Assembly (NCBI GenBank): GCA_014904985.1
Contig: MU128984.1
Span: forward strand, 161,725 to 206,832
Length of the DNA stretch: 45,108 nt
Reading direction: 5' to 3'
Origin: Hydnum rufescens UP504
Lineage: Eukaryota; Basidiomycota; Agaricomycetes; Cantharellales; Hydnaceae
Shown: positions 24,885 through 37,080 of the stretch, piece after piece
How positions within the stretch are numbered: the first letter of the stretch is position 1
Layout of the letters: each line of letters opens with the position of its first letter
Notes under the pieces: generated by a model
Told to the model about the DNA's origin: nothing
Seen by the model: the letters and a program-made list of their open reading frames with translations, nothing else
Databases searched by the model: none
Program-made: the position numbers and the translations under genes

Positions 24885-26990
24885 CTAAGTGGGGATAACC
24901 CGATGGTAAATCCTCCAACAGAGTGGTGTGCCTCCTGATTCCCCTCCGCTCCACCCGCGGCATCGATGCACTGGAGAGAAACGCACGGTGCTGCGTCGCC
25001 TGTTCCGTTTGGTAGCAGAAGTCTGCTGGGCAGTCGGCTGTGAAACACTCAGAGGAGGTTGTCCGGTGGGAGGCCACGCCATTCCTGTATCATCCGAAAA
25101 TAAGGCGGATGACTCGACATCGATAGGCGTTATCGACGAGGACGAAGAGAACATGAACGAAGCAGGCGACGACGCGGCCCTCCGGCCACTCGCCACCCTC
25201 CCAGCACCCGGCATGCCCTCGCGCCCCTCGCTCGTGGGGAGGGGCGGCTAGGCAACGGGCTCATCGGACTGCTGGGCGGTGTGACGTTCATGTCTTCCCC
25301 GACGATCACCCTGGTGCCCCAATCGCCCTGGGGTATCCCTCCATTGACCGGCGTTATTTCCCCACTCTCGCCTTCCACGTCGTCCGCTTCATCTTGTTGC
25401 GAGAGAGCCCATACGCCCCCGAGGAGTATGCATATCCCCAGCATGACAAGGCAAACCTGCTTGGTCGAGAGACTATCGTACTGGTCGAAATATATGAGCC
25501 CGTTCAAGATTGACGAGAGGTTATAAGAGCAGAACGCCACTGGCCGATCAATGGGGAGAAATGAGAACGACCGATGAATCGTCATGATTAGACAGATGCG
25601 ATTATAACTTACAAGGACAGACAAGAGTAGGGTCTTCAAGAATGAGCGATTTGTGCAGGTACCAGAGCTAGATGCAGGCACATATGTTTAGCTGCCGGAA
25701 TTGGAAGATTTTCGCCTCGAATAAAATACGCAGAGGCATGCGTTTCATTTACTGACCTGTAACAATGCGAAGGCCACTAATCCGACCACGAGGGCCCAGC
25801 TCTGCCAATGTCCGAATTGATTATGCCCGGCAACGGTGAGAACGAGCAGCTCGACACCGGATTTTGCAAACAGAAGACACATCCCCGAAAGAAGACCAGA
25901 CATGGATGCATATGATATTGCAAGGAGAGTGGGTGTGCGTGATGGTGGTAGCGTCATGAATGAAAGGGATGGAGACAGGCTCCCGTATTTTATGTCCGCA
26001 ATGAGAGGGGTGCTCTCAGAGACATCAGAGACGTCCATCGGCAGTGATGGCACAGACATGGGGATGGACGGCGGCGGCCTCCTGCGAGGGGCCAAAAGAG
26101 GGGATGATGGCGCAGAGGTCAACTGTATCCTATGTCTGCGTTTATATGCCCATTCGGTGATGTGTGTCTGATGAAGAGCGTTCACAGGTGAAATACTCCG
26201 AAACAAATAATGCGCAGAGAAACCTACAACTATGAGGATGGCCAAGACCGCAACCCCAAGGAGCGTAAAATAAACCACAAAGGACTTGCGACCGAAAAGA
26301 CGTAGTAAGTCATCAAGGGAGTGGGTAGGCTCAGGAACGATCCCATAGAAGCCTATTAATATTGCGCCTGCAACGATGAGGAGGGTGCCTAGAATCATAA
26401 ATCTGGAAAATTCGTCGCCCAGAAGAAAGCGTGCAAAGAAGGCGTTCCAGAGGAGGGACACTGCTCCTAGAGGAGCCAGGATTACTACGGGAAGCGATGC
26501 TATTTGGAATACAGAGCCAAGGATGTTGGAGATGAAGAATATGCCTGCCGTGAACATGGTTCGAGGGTCAAAAAACAAAGTAATGATAATTGATGATTAC
26601 TGACTGAACCCTATTAGCCATAGGCTATTCAGAAGATGGGTAAGGGTCTGAATGCAAATCAAGTTGGTGCTTCACTCACGACCTGCGATAATCTGCTTTC
26701 CGCTGATCTTCGGTTGTGACTGGTTAAGTATGTGACTCTTCCGTTGGATAGTGAGGCCTGTTTTAGGTTCATTACCACAGCTTATCGGAAGTATACTAAC
26801 ACTGACCCAAAGACTGCACGAGAGACGCTATAAGTCCAACAGTTATCCCAACGGCAACGCTAATCTGGGGATCACTATCAGGCCCCGAAGTAGCATGACT
26901 TCTATGAGCCCATCCATGATCCGATGTAGGCGGAAGGACGCAGTAAAGTTCTCCAAACACGATCGAGAGGTTGAGATTGTGGAGTAATTG
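24885..26990 (-). CDS. NIPA-like magnesium transporter
   Basis: A multi-pass membrane protein of the NIPA/DUF803 family, known Mg transporters. Exons read from high to low coordinate: from about 26990 to 26807 (start not identified), 26757-26680, 26624-26605 (20 nt), 26544-25757, 25667-25613 and 25539 downward. Landmarks are VGLIASLVQSLGLTIQRKSH, LWLIGFS, GSVFQIASLPVVILAPLGAV, SLLWNAFFARFLLGDE, a long hydrophilic loop, SYASMSGLLSGMCLLFAKSG, and FCSYNLSSILNGLIYFDQY near the end. The 26680/26624 junction is one base out of phase. The tail closes at 25130, but a one-base shift near 25215 opens a more family-like Ser-rich tail ending at 24885, so the 3' limit is uncertain. It is convergent with RPB8. 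Confidence 0.8.
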
Positions 26991-28954
26991 TCGGTTGTTG
27001 CCGAGAGCAGACTAGTGCCCTCTCTTGTCGACCCTCGTCTCAATGGCTTTGTTCCCCTCGAAATATGGGCGAAAAACTCAATACGACCCTTAAGATAGTT
27101 CAAGATGCGCCCACTCTTTCAATATGCTGGGACCTCTTGCATTTCAGTCGAGGGCCACAGTCGCAGCGCTATGCGGTGTCTCAGTCAACAATGTTGATAT
27201 CTGATATCCAGCATAAACGCGTGGATCCACCCAGAGATACTTTGGCAGCACACAGATGACGATATCGTGGGGGGCCGTATCTGGTTAAGGGCACTCTACG
27301 GACCCGGGCAAACGCGTCGCGATCACGGGTCTATCCCAATGATGCGTTTGCATCTTTCTATTCTGTGGAGACAAAGTGTCAGCGTGCGCATAAAATTCAA
27401 GGACTGGATAATGTGGTTGGCCTCAGGCACTCTAACCAATGCGTCAGTGATTGATCAACGGGGTTGGCTGATAAGTATTCTAATAAGGGGATGAGCGCAT
27501 TTCATGACTTTTTGAAATGAGATTCCGCGTTCACTTTCTATTACTGTGATATTGACTATCGGGGCAAGACGAGGATGCGAAAACCAATAATGCATGCGAT
27601 ACACCTTCAGGCACCTCAAAGGAGCGATAAGCACAATACCTCGCCTCGGTGTCTCGTCTTGTCTCGACCCCCGGGACCCAGTTTGGGAAGAGTGGGCCAA
27701 GATCACACTCCTGAACAGACTGCCAAAGTCTGAAAGACGAAGAGCCTGGTTCCCGCAATGACCTGTAATCCTGGTACATACATGTGGAGGGTGGAGGCCC
27801 GAGTGCCGACGCGAGCGGTGTCCCGATACTCCGTGAGGTGAGTGAGGGAAGGTACGTAGTGAATCGTCCATATGTCCCTCAGCGATCTCGGAGGCGGGTG
27901 GGCTAAGTGGATTTCCAAGGGACCAGTTTTCGTCATACTTGTCGTCCACAAATGCAACGACAGCCCCCCCTGACTTGCTGCTTGGACAATTTGTGCGCGT
28001 TCCGACGATGGAGAATGGTCACTTATGGAGGTTAGTGATTTATCAGTTTCAATTAGGGTAAAATCTGATCCCAGCGTCCAAACGATTCTGAAAAAGGGAT
28101 GGCCATAGGAAATGCATAGGCTTCCTTTAATTTACTGATTCCGACTGGCAGATAGCTTCCTCGGAGCAAGGCCCCTTCTCCTGGTGTATGCCATATTGGA
28201 TGATTTCACACTTGGAGACACCGCCTTGGAGTGCATCTCACGGCAATGTGCACTGAGGTGTGGAGTTGGTTTTTTTTCTCTACTGTAGTCCATGGCCAGC
28301 CTAGATACAGAAATTTGAATTACACACTGTCAGTTAACTGAAGGCTATCATGCAAGGTAGAGGCTTTTATTATGCCTGGCTGACTTCCCCAGAACTAGCC
28401 GGGGGAGGCATGTGAAGCATACTGTACAGATTTTTAGGTGCCTACAGGCTCTACTAGGGCATTTGCAAGTCCTGAGGCGTTCAACCAACATCTAGCCGAC
28501 CAGCAGATCAATGGGGGGCCTCATGATAGAGCACGAGTGAACCCAAAAACAGGATTCTTTGAGGCCAACTGGATTGGTTTTGCATTGTTTGGGGCACCAT
28601 TTTTGCCATTGTGAAACAATCTACAGGCCAGACACAGGGTTGAACCAGGTGCACCTGATTAGAAAAAACAAATACATGATTGCACACTCCAGTGCCAAGT
28701 GCTATAAGAAGTTAGTGCCTGGCCAGACCCCCAGAAACATTTCTCGGTGATCTGACCAGGCCCTCATGTTGAAGCAAAGGAGTAAACCGAAGGGGGATTA
28801 TTGAACACGATCCGAGGGTTAAACAAATTCTGGGCATGGATTTTATGGAGAGATTATAGCGGCACGGAGAGCTATGCTGGGATGAAAAGCATTTAGCCGA
28901 ATATGGGCCGTGAATCACGTAAAGCAGCAACACAAAACGGAGGGAGATGTGATC
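26991..28954. other. Accessory DNA left of the tandem array
   Basis: No gene was recognised. About 27830-28030 resembles the sequences at 34240-34430 and 39840-40060 (ctcggaggtggg, a ctgcttggacaa-type phrase, a cgcgttcc phrase), so it is probably an outer fragment of the array unit. 28260-28740 is poor in CpG, with none seen from about 28550 to 28730, and holds a 63-codon frame without motifs. It may be an old repeat. Confidence 0.4.
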
Positions 28955-29171
28955 ATAAAAGCGATTGATATGGCCCGCCCAAAGCATTAGGCGAAAAAGC
29001 GCGCATCTTGATAGGTTCATTCACAATTCAGGTGTGGGGTCTGCATGCAATGATTGAGTCAGGGGTGGGGGATAAGTTCGTGAATCATTTGGACTGAGGC
29101 GAGTCCAACGAAGGAAATGAACGAATGCAGGACAGTCAGGGTCAGGGGCATCGATCCTTGAAAGGAAATAC

Positions 29172-30317
29172 GGAATACTCAACTCGTATAATCTGCCAAT
29201 GGGCGGTGCTGAGCTTGGGGACGGGGTATTCCAGTATTCTGGGGTAGCCCCTAGTGTGCCGCTCCCGTGGTGGACCAGGGATCTTGGGACATGAGAGGTG
29301 CAGTACTGCTCGACGACGACCTCGGCGGAGGAACAAGAACAACGCAAGTGAGATCAAGGCCAAGCCGGCGACACCGCCACCGACACCGCCCGCAATGGCA
29401 CCCACATGATTGCTCGAGCCGCCTGGTTTGGCCGTTGGAGAAGCTCGACTGTGTACTTGAGGTCCGTTCCGCACTCGAGGATGTGGAGGATTCAATAGCT
29501 TGTTGCACTCGGTGACGTCGATGCACTGGTCGCACCAGGCGAAACGGGAATGATAAAGAAATGATCGACCTATGAGAAAATTAGAATGAAATGGGAAGCA
29601 GTCAAAAGCCGGCATGGGGAAATTTGTAGCACCCGACCTCAGGGACTCACGTTCAGTTGCCCGTAACCCATGTAGAGGGTCCCTCGAGAGTCAACGAGAT
29701 TCTTGATGCTCACAGTGTGCTGCTCAGGGGATAGACTGTCTGTGCTATACACAAGGACTGGCCCATCGGAGCCATTGCTGGTGCCATTATAGTAATCGAA
29801 GACGGTCGCAGGCCCATTGTCAAAGGATATCGACGCATTCCCTCCATCTGAGCGTTGGAACGCCCTGGAGTATGTCAGGAGATATCAGCAGCAAATTGCT
29901 TCACACGGGCAATTTTTCCTCACCAATATTCGAAGTCTGCCTGGAGTATTGGACACGGAGGGATTAAGAAATAGACCGAGAACGATGATCACGGCTACAG
30001 GACTTACGTTGCATCTGGAGGATGCGATCGCCACGGGTCAACAAATGGCGAGCGGGGCTTGCGTGGCAGAAATTAAGGAACTTACCTGGCGTTGTCCACC
30101 TGACCTTGGCTTCATACGAGTTATGGAGCACGAACATGAACACGCTAAAGCCTCCCACTTTGGAGAACCCGTCTGTGGCATTAACGTATGCCCAAGAACC
30201 GGATGGATAGTAACCGATGCTGGGATCTTGGCTGCCAACTGTTACAGGCTGAGGGATCGCATTGGCCACCTGAATCAGGACAGTGGAGAAGGCCAACACA
30301 TGAAAACAAGCTAGCAT
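29172..30317 (-). pseudogene. Small type I membrane protein, copy A (frameshifted)
   Basis: Paralogue of the gene at 40866-42018. Exons: 30317-30086 (signal peptide and start of the ectodomain), the 7-nt micro-exon 30014-30008, 29874-29651, then 29569 downward. The ectodomain is retained (YYPSGSWAYVNATDGFSKV, FQRSDGGNASISFDNG, GYGQLN). In the last exon the frame runs into a stop after VDHFFIIPVS and a Ser-rich stretch. The Ser-rich linker, the TM segment (GLALISLALFLFLRR) and the tail (TPEYWNT ... LYELS) lie in three different frames, so at least three indels separate it from a working gene. The splice sites are intact. Confidence 0.75.
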
Positions 30318-32020
30318 CATCCCCAAACACACTATGGCAGAACACGGTGGAGAAGAAGAGTGTTTCCTTGACACCACACATAAAATCACAGCCTCAGAGT
30401 TTGTTGGCAATTCTCGTTCCTTGTATGGGGTGCTACGGCCGATATGGATAGATCCAACCTGTAGAGGGGTATGGTCGCCCAAGACCAGGGGGTCACTCTC
30501 TCACAAATGAAGCTATCGCACGTACCCAATGACAAGGATAACTTGCGAGGCATGCTATATATGGAGTGCTATGCTAATGCAGTATCTTGATTGAGACTTG
30601 AAACAACAGTTTAGCAACAACAATGAAGAATTGGACTCGGTACATTGAGTTGGATACCACAGCCCATGGTAGTGGTGTCATCGACCTGTGGCAGTCTCTA
30701 CCGGATATCATCGTCTCACTTCGCAGCTGAGTCTCTGTCGTAACCGGCATCAGCGAGGATGAAAGCAGTGCGCTTCGGTCGTTATATTCGTCCAAATGAG
30801 ATCGAGGTGAGGGCAAAGATTTCACAAACGCATGCACCTTGGATTCTGATGCCCAACCGCTCGCTGGTAGCTTGCATATTGCTTGAAACACAAGAACTGG
30901 CCAGTGCGGCTTAGCGCCCAAGTGCTAGATGCTCCTGGGGTTAGGAGTTACCATATACGCATATAACCCGGAGGGGACCCTGAGCAACAACAGGTTGAAA
31001 GAACCCAATTCTTTCACCAGATTATTACAAAGCTCCAGATTCTTGGGGCAATAAAGAATCTGGACCTTGGTAACAGTGGAATATAGCAAAACAACTTGGA
31101 TCATTCCAAGCATTCAGGCCCTAATTAACGTAAGTCCACAGAATTGTAAGGACAGTGGAGACGGCCAACACATGAAGACAAGCCAGCATCGTCCCCAAAC
31201 ACACTGTGGCAGAACACGGGTGGAGAAGAAGAGTGTTTCCTTGACACCGCACATAAAATCACAGCCACAAGAGTTTGTTGGCAATTCTCGTTCCTTGTAT
31301 GGGGTCCTACGGCCGATATGGATAGCTCCAACCTGTAGAGGGGTATGGTCGCCCAAGGCCAGGGGGTCACTCTCTCACAAATGAAGCTATCGCACGTACC
31401 CAATGACAAGGATAACTTGCAAGGCATGCTATATATGGAGTGCTATGCTAATGTAGTATCTTGATTGAGACTTGAAACAACAATTTAGCAACAAAAATGA
31501 AGAATTGGACTCGGTACATTGAGTTGGATACCGCAGCCCATGGCAGTGGTGTCATCGACCTGTGGCAGTCCCTACCGGATATCATCGTCTCACTTCGCAG
31601 CCGAGTCTCTGTCGTAACCGGCATCAGCGAGGATGCAAGCAGTGCGCTTCGGTCCTTAGATTCGTCCAAATGAGATCGAGGTGAGGGCAAAGATTTCACA
31701 AACGCGTGGCACCTTAGATTCTAGATGCCCAACCGCTTGCTGGTAGCTTGCATATTGCTTGAAACAGAAGAACTGGCCGGTGCGGCTTAGCGCCCAAGTG
31801 CTAGATGCTCCTGGGTTAGGAGTTACCATATACGCCTATAATTCCGGGAGGGGACCCTGAGCAACAACAGGTTGAAAGAACCCAATTCTTTCACCAGACT
31901 ATTACGAAGGTCCAGATTCTTGGGATGAATAAAGAATCTGGACCTTGGTAACAGTGGAATCTAGCAAAACAACTTGGATCATTCCAAGCATTCAGGCCCT
32001 AATTAACGTAAGTCCACAGA
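30278..32020. repeat. About 870-bp tandem duplication inside unit A
   Basis: 30278-31142 is repeated as 31150-32020, starting ggacagtggag and ending agtccacaga, with mostly single-base differences. The repeated segment carries the promoter and the first codons of membrane protein copy A. The second copy therefore holds only a headless gene start (near 31190) followed by unrelated sequence. Unit B has the segment once. Confidence 0.85.
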
Positions 32021-33204
32021 TTGCAAGTCGCCACCAGCCAGACGTGACGTGACTTCGCGTGACTCACCGAAGAGTCGCCCAACTCCAGCGAAATCCTGAC
32101 CTGTGAGGAGCAAGAATATGGCTATCAAGGTCAAGCGATATGTCACATCGACTTTATATGTCGCCTCGGTAAGGGCGCATGATGATCTTCCCCATACGAT
32201 CTGCCCAGTTCCCATTCCTATCAACTCCTTAGACTGTCAACCCGAGGTTGCGTATCTGGTCTCTCACGCCGTTCCTCGGGGTAAGGGAAAAGACGGCTAG
32301 CCTTAGTTTTCGTCAAAATTTTCGCATGATTTTTTGCTACTGTAAATCCACTATGCCTAACTAACTCTAATTTCAGTTTACCTGGTACGAGAGTTAACCC
32401 CAGCAAGGGTCTTGCAAGCGGATGGGTCACCTGCATGCCGAACGACAGAGAGCTTAAAATCCTCCGCGCTTGGCAGTCAGGCAGGGCTTTATACGATTAC
32501 CCGATTCTCGGGGCTTGCTCATCCAGCTGGATATCCTTGGCATATGGACGGACATTATGTCCCGGTTCTGTGGGCTCTTGAATCCCAAAATCATTGTGTT
32601 CTTGCAGACTTGACGGAATTGCTTCACTGGCTGTTGAGCAATCCCGGGCCAGTTCCGCTAACCTGCATGTCCGTAGACTGGCTGTTAGCCTTCGAGACAC
32701 TGGCGAACATATTCGAGGACTCATACGGCAAACACTAGTTTTACCTGTTATAATAGAGGTCTAGTCGCATCTCTCTCTCTACCATTTTGGCGTGCGTTAA
32801 TGCTCGGGCCATGAATCAAGGAAACCCATGCTCCCGCCTCCGTGAAAGGCACACGAATGCACCTCCGGGATATTGGGGGTAGTTTGCTATGGATCTCGGC
32901 TTCCCCTTTATGGGAGGGATGTACCCCGTCCACATACTGGACCATTCATGCTTTCCAATACAGGAACCTTCCTTCCATTCCGACTCGGGCCTTCTGCACC
33001 GCATAAGCACTTTCCCCCGCCCCATATCCATTCACTCGGTTTCCCAACAGTCTACGTCTTATTGCTTCTCGACGGCTCGATTCTGTCTGGCAGCACCCCG
33101 TTCCTCCTTTCTGTTCTCCAGTTTCCCGGTCGATCGCTTCTTGGCCCTCCGTACTTTAAAGAAACTTATTCATCGTATGGTGGTATGGTGATTAGATAGC
33201 TCAG
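32021..33204 (+). other. Unassigned part of unit A, with a possible small ORF
   Basis: The counterpart in unit B is about 37540-38744, and the first part is also in unit C (42640-43116). A frame beginning VNPSKGL and containing MPNDRELKILRAWQSGRALYD is found in units A and B. In A it stops early, while a second frame (32412-32738) matches the rest of B's frame (37842-38252, with HWLMSNP). No family was recognised and substitutions do not look clearly constrained, so coding status is doubtful. Confidence 0.3.
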
Positions 33205-34225
33205 ACCCAATCCCCTCTCACATCCCCCACTGTGTAGAACCTACCTTCGGCTCAGCATCCCCACATCGAGCCTCATCCAGGAAACTGGGTTTGGTGAGAA
33301 GGGGCGATTCATCACGGGCATCCATCCATTATTCCTCTTCTGGATCCCTTCGAAGATGCGCATTACTACTTATCTCATTCTTCGTGCAGCGAAGCCCTCC
33401 TTTCATCACTCCCTCCTTTCCTCTTCCTCTTCCATCCCATTCCTCAAATCCCCGTGGTTTATATACCGCGGTCTTCGCACTCGTCTTCCCCGCCGCCCCC
33501 ACCGTGCGCTCCTTTCAGGCAGTCAAAAGTTTCCCTTGGATATCTTTGATGTCGTAGAGCGATACCCGATGGGTCTTCCAGGATCTTAAACCGCGGCAGA
33601 TTGCAGGAGCGCTCGCGTCTCTTCATGTGCGTGGGATCTGCGGGCGGGATATAAGAGACAAGAATGTTGTTCTAGCCGAAAACGAAGATGTTTCGTGCTG
33701 GCCAATCGATTTTGGCAGCAGTGGAAGAGGGCTGGGATACGTTCAGTGGAATGTGAGTCAAGCATCCTGCTGTTTTGATGGGGATTGGTTGGGATTACTG
33801 AGCCTCCTTTGTTGTTATTATAGTCTGGTCTATGCAGGACCCGATATTTCTGGTTGGAGAGAGGTCTGTCTGTCCTTTTTCTATCAGTCTCCTACCCGCT
33901 TGTCATAGGAGAAAATCTTCTATCGCGAGCGAAGCTGTCACCATGCCTCACACCCTATTCCAAGCCTTCTGGCCTCAGAAGGAAGATATAGACGAAGTGC
34001 GCTGCTTGAGGTGCTGGCACTTGCTGTTCCTCTTGCGTCGACCAATCTGTACTTCACGTTCTCCACTAACTGAGCGGGCATTCTCCACACCTCCGTGCGC
34101 TTAGGACTATAAATGGGGAAAGGAGCATACCAAAGCTGGGGAGGGCGTTTAGGCGATGCGGCTGCACCTATCAAGGCATATCTCCTGCTGGGCATATCTT
34201 GTCGACTCACATTCGAGACTGTCGC
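33205..34225 (+). pseudogene. PASK-type kinase pseudogene, unit A copy
   Basis: Aligns with the minus-strand kinase gene from about 11960 to 10870, here on the + strand. Kept marks are HYY-type residues near 33360, SFHHSLL, NVVLAE and PIDFGSSG. The catalytic loop has become GRDIRDKN, so the HRD His is replaced while its Asp remains. The last kinase intron is still recognisable (gtgagtcaag ... attatag, about 33752-33825), so the copy arose from genomic DNA, not from mRNA. Stops, a deleted piece after the DYAGPE region and frame changes rule out a working kinase. It lacks the extra G that breaks the parent gene at 11468. Confidence 0.85.
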
Positions 34226-34924
34226 CCACATACACACATCCCTTCAGTGACCTCGGAGGTGGGGCAAGCTAGGAGTGGATCTCTGAGGTACTACCACCGG
34301 CACCGGAGTTCGTCATAGCTGTATATATGTAGTTCATGAATGCAATAATAACGGGCCTCCTCCGACTCTTTGCTCTTTGCTGCACAAGGTGTGCGCGCGT
34401 TTCAGAACATGCATGCATGGAGGATGGAAATTTATTGGAGACAGGCTCTCTCTCTATCAGTTTTAGTTGCACGCACGCACGTTGGGGGGAGAGGGATGTC
34501 AAACATCTCATCCCCAGAAGGCAAACCAGTCTCAATTGCAAATAACTATATACACAGTAGTCAGGAGAAATCCATGCATAGCCTTCTTATAATTTCCTGA
34601 CGCGACGCCGATTGGCAGAGAACCCAGCTGCCGCAGAGACGTAGCCGCCTCTTTTCTCCTGGAGAATCTCCCATGCCATGAGAGAGTGCCATATATTGGG
34701 TTGGACGATTGCCCCATTGCATTGCACACGACATCACTTTGAAACGCATCTGAATAAGTTAATATTGAAGTAAAGCAGTAAAACAGTGGGACCAAGAGAG
34801 GGAGGGAGGGGGGAGGGGGGGTTGTACATCGCCCCCGGGTATAAACGGGTTGCAGGCATTCATCGATATGGAGAAATAGCCGCACGCACAGAGGGCAAAA
34901 GCAGAGCGAGGAATGGGAAGATCG
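34226..34924. other. Unit A right part, upstream of copy B's 3' end
   Basis: No gene. Contains the phrase tctcaattgcaaataactatata (34531-34553), found again in unit B at about 40148-40170, and a G-rich run (ggaggga then ggggg) near 34800-34820, also found in B at about 40400-40420. Confidence 0.4.
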
Positions 34925-35246
34925 GATGAATAACATTTGGGCGGTACAATCATTCAGCGGCCAAAAAAAACAGCAAGAGAGGTATATTATCATAAAGCGA
35001 TTGATATGTCGTAATAGCGCCCGCGCTAGAAGCATTGAGGTGAGATTAGACATGCCCTCCCCGCTTTCGACGGGACATTCACAATTCGGGTGTGGGGCGT
35101 GTTCGTAATGATTGGGACATGGGTAGGCCGGGCATGGGTGGTGGAGGATAAGTTCGGGGTCATTTGGACTGAGGGTGGCCCGATTCAAGAGGAAGAAAAT
35201 GAGCGAAAGGGTAGGAAACGATCAGATGCACGGCATCGAAAGAAAA

Positions 35247-36398
35247 CTATACGTTAAGACTCAACTCGTATAATGTTGCAATCGGCAGTGCTGGGCCTCT
35301 GGGTGGGGGAGTGGTATTCCAGTATTCGGGGGTCAGGCCCGTTGTGTCGCTCCCTGGGTACCCGGGATTTTCGGTCATAGGTGGGACAGGGTATTTGGGA
35401 CGGCGACCCCTGCGGAGGAAGAGGAACAGTGCAAGTGAGATCACGGCCAGGCCTACCACGCCCCAACCACGCCGCCCGCGATGGTACCCGTGTGATTGGA
35501 CGAACCGCCTGGTTTGGCCGTTGGACTATTCGACTGTGTGCTGGAAGTCCGTGCTGGGCCCGAGGTGGACGATGGGGTTACACTCGATGATGTGGACGTG
35601 CTCGTGGCATCAGCTGGGACGGGGATGATAACGAAATGATCGACCTATGACAACGTTAACATTAGAATGATATAGGAGGCAGTGAAATAAGCGTAGTCAA
35701 CAAATTGGTGCTTACGTTTATTCCCCGTAACCCAAGTTGAGCGTACCCCGAACGTCGAAGAGGTTCTTGATTCTCACGGTGTGCTGCTCAGGGGATAGAG
35801 TGCCGGTGCTGTACACAAGGAGTGGGCCATCGGTACCCTTATTGGAACTATTATAGTAATCGAAGAGGATCTCAGGGCCATTGTCAAAGGATATGGATGC
35901 GTTCCCTCCATCTGAGCGCTGGTATGCCCTAGATTATGGCAAAGTCGACGTCAGCACAGAATCCTTTCTCTACGCGGGGAAATCTCCCTCGCCAATATTC
36001 GAAAGTCTGTCTGGAGTATTCGACGCGGAGAGATTGAAAATTAGACCGACGAAGACGACGACGACAGCTACAGGACTTACGTTGCATCTGGAGGACGCGA
36101 TGGCCATGGGTCAGCAAAATGGTGAGCGCGGGGACTGGGTGGCAGAAATTACACTAAGGGACTTACTTGGCGTTCTCCAGCTCACCTGGGCTTCACTGGC
36201 ATTTTGGTACACGAACATGAACACGCTAGCGCCGTCCACTTTCGAGAATCCATCAGTGGCATTGGCGTATCCCCACGCAGTGGGTGGATAGTAGTCAATG
36301 CTGAAATCTTGGCTGCCGACTGCTACAGGCTGAGGGATCGCGTTGGCCACCTGAGTAAAGACAATGGAGAAGGCCAACACATGAAGACAAGCCAGCAT
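35247..36398 (-). pseudogene. Small type I membrane protein, copy B (two frame breaks)
   Basis: Exons: 36398-36177, the micro-exon 36087-36081, 35938 to about 35722, and about 35645-35247. Signal peptide, ectodomain (YYPPTAWGYANATDGFSKV, YQRSDGGNASISFDNG) and Ser/Thr linker are well kept. Two small lesions disrupt it. At the end of exon 3 the codons matching copy C's GYGQLN read GYG-E-stop, with one base missing. In the TM segment a run of four G replaces five in copy C (near 35465), shifting IAGGVVG out of frame. The tail TGLTPEYWNT ... LYELSLNV remains open. Either recently inactivated, or G-run sequencing errors. Confidence 0.75.
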
Positions 36399-36739
36399 CG
36401 TCCCCAAACACACTATGGCAGAACACGGTGGAGAAGAAGAGTGTTTCCTTGACACCGCACATAAAATCACGGCCTCGGTTGGTTGGCAATCCTCGTCCCT
36501 TGTGCGGAGTTCTATGGCCGATATGGATAGCTCCAACCTGTAGAGGGGGTATGGTCGCCCAAGGTCAGGGGGTCACTCTCACAAATGAAGCTATCGCACG
36601 TACCCAATGACAAAGATAACTTGCAAGGCATACTATGTATGGAGTGCAATGCTAATGTAGTATCTTGATTGAAACTTGAAACAACAATTTAGCAACAACA
36701 ATGAAGAATTGGACTCGGTACATTGAGTTGGATACCGCA

Positions 36740-37080
36740 TAGGCAAGATCACCAGCCTCTATATATAGAGGCTGGGTCCCCTTTGTATGCACGTAACTAC
36801 CCAATTATATTGAGTATTGCCGTCCAAATCCCAAATAAATCACATGATTCTCACGGCTGGCCCAATTGGGCCTTGGAGGTGAAAAAATGGCAGTAAAGAA
36901 CCGGCTCTGAATACTTTTGAGATTCTCTTTACTGTAGGGTAATGTTTGGGACAGTCGGCCTTCATCCCAGTCACCTCCATCCCCGTACGACCTCATTCGC
37001 ACAAATCACGTGATTTGTTTGGTGCCTTAACGAACAATACAGTTTGGTAACCTGCGTCTATTCAAAGGGGTCCCAGACTA
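36740..37080. mobile_element. 341-bp inverted-repeat insertion with 9-bp target duplication
   Basis: The 9 bases gataccgca flank the insertion (36731-36739 and 37081-37089). The matching places in unit A (near 30652 and 31530) have a single copy and no insertion. The insertion begins tag and ends cta. Its ends are imperfect long inverted repeats: ctgggtcccctttgtat near 36772 matches the reverse complement of 37062-37078 at 15 of 17 positions, and similarity continues for about 80 bp to aaatcac(a/g)tgatt. A perfect 24-bp palindrome (36752-36775) lies at the left end. A 9-bp duplication and long ends suggest a Mutator-type non-autonomous element. No coding capacity. Confidence 0.75.

Larger units (their letters stand above)
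28955..34924. repeat. Tandem array unit A (about 6.0 kb)
   Basis: The unit runs from just left of the phrase aaagcgattgatatg to the same phrase in unit B. It contains the membrane protein gene (-), its upstream region present twice, an unassigned stretch, and a kinase-derived pseudogene (+). Membrane-gene start codons in units A, B and C lie at 30317, 36398 and 42018, giving steps of 6081 and 5620 bp. Long stretches align with unit B by eye, with indels. Confidence 0.8.

Noticed and set aside
28559..28750. Coding exon of a transposable element
   Set aside because: The segment is CpG-poor and open for 63 codons, but no transposase, integrase or reverse transcriptase motif is visible.
33205..34225. 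Retroposed (mRNA-derived) kinase copies
   Set aside because: An intron and 3' flanking sequence of the parent are retained, so they are DNA duplicates.
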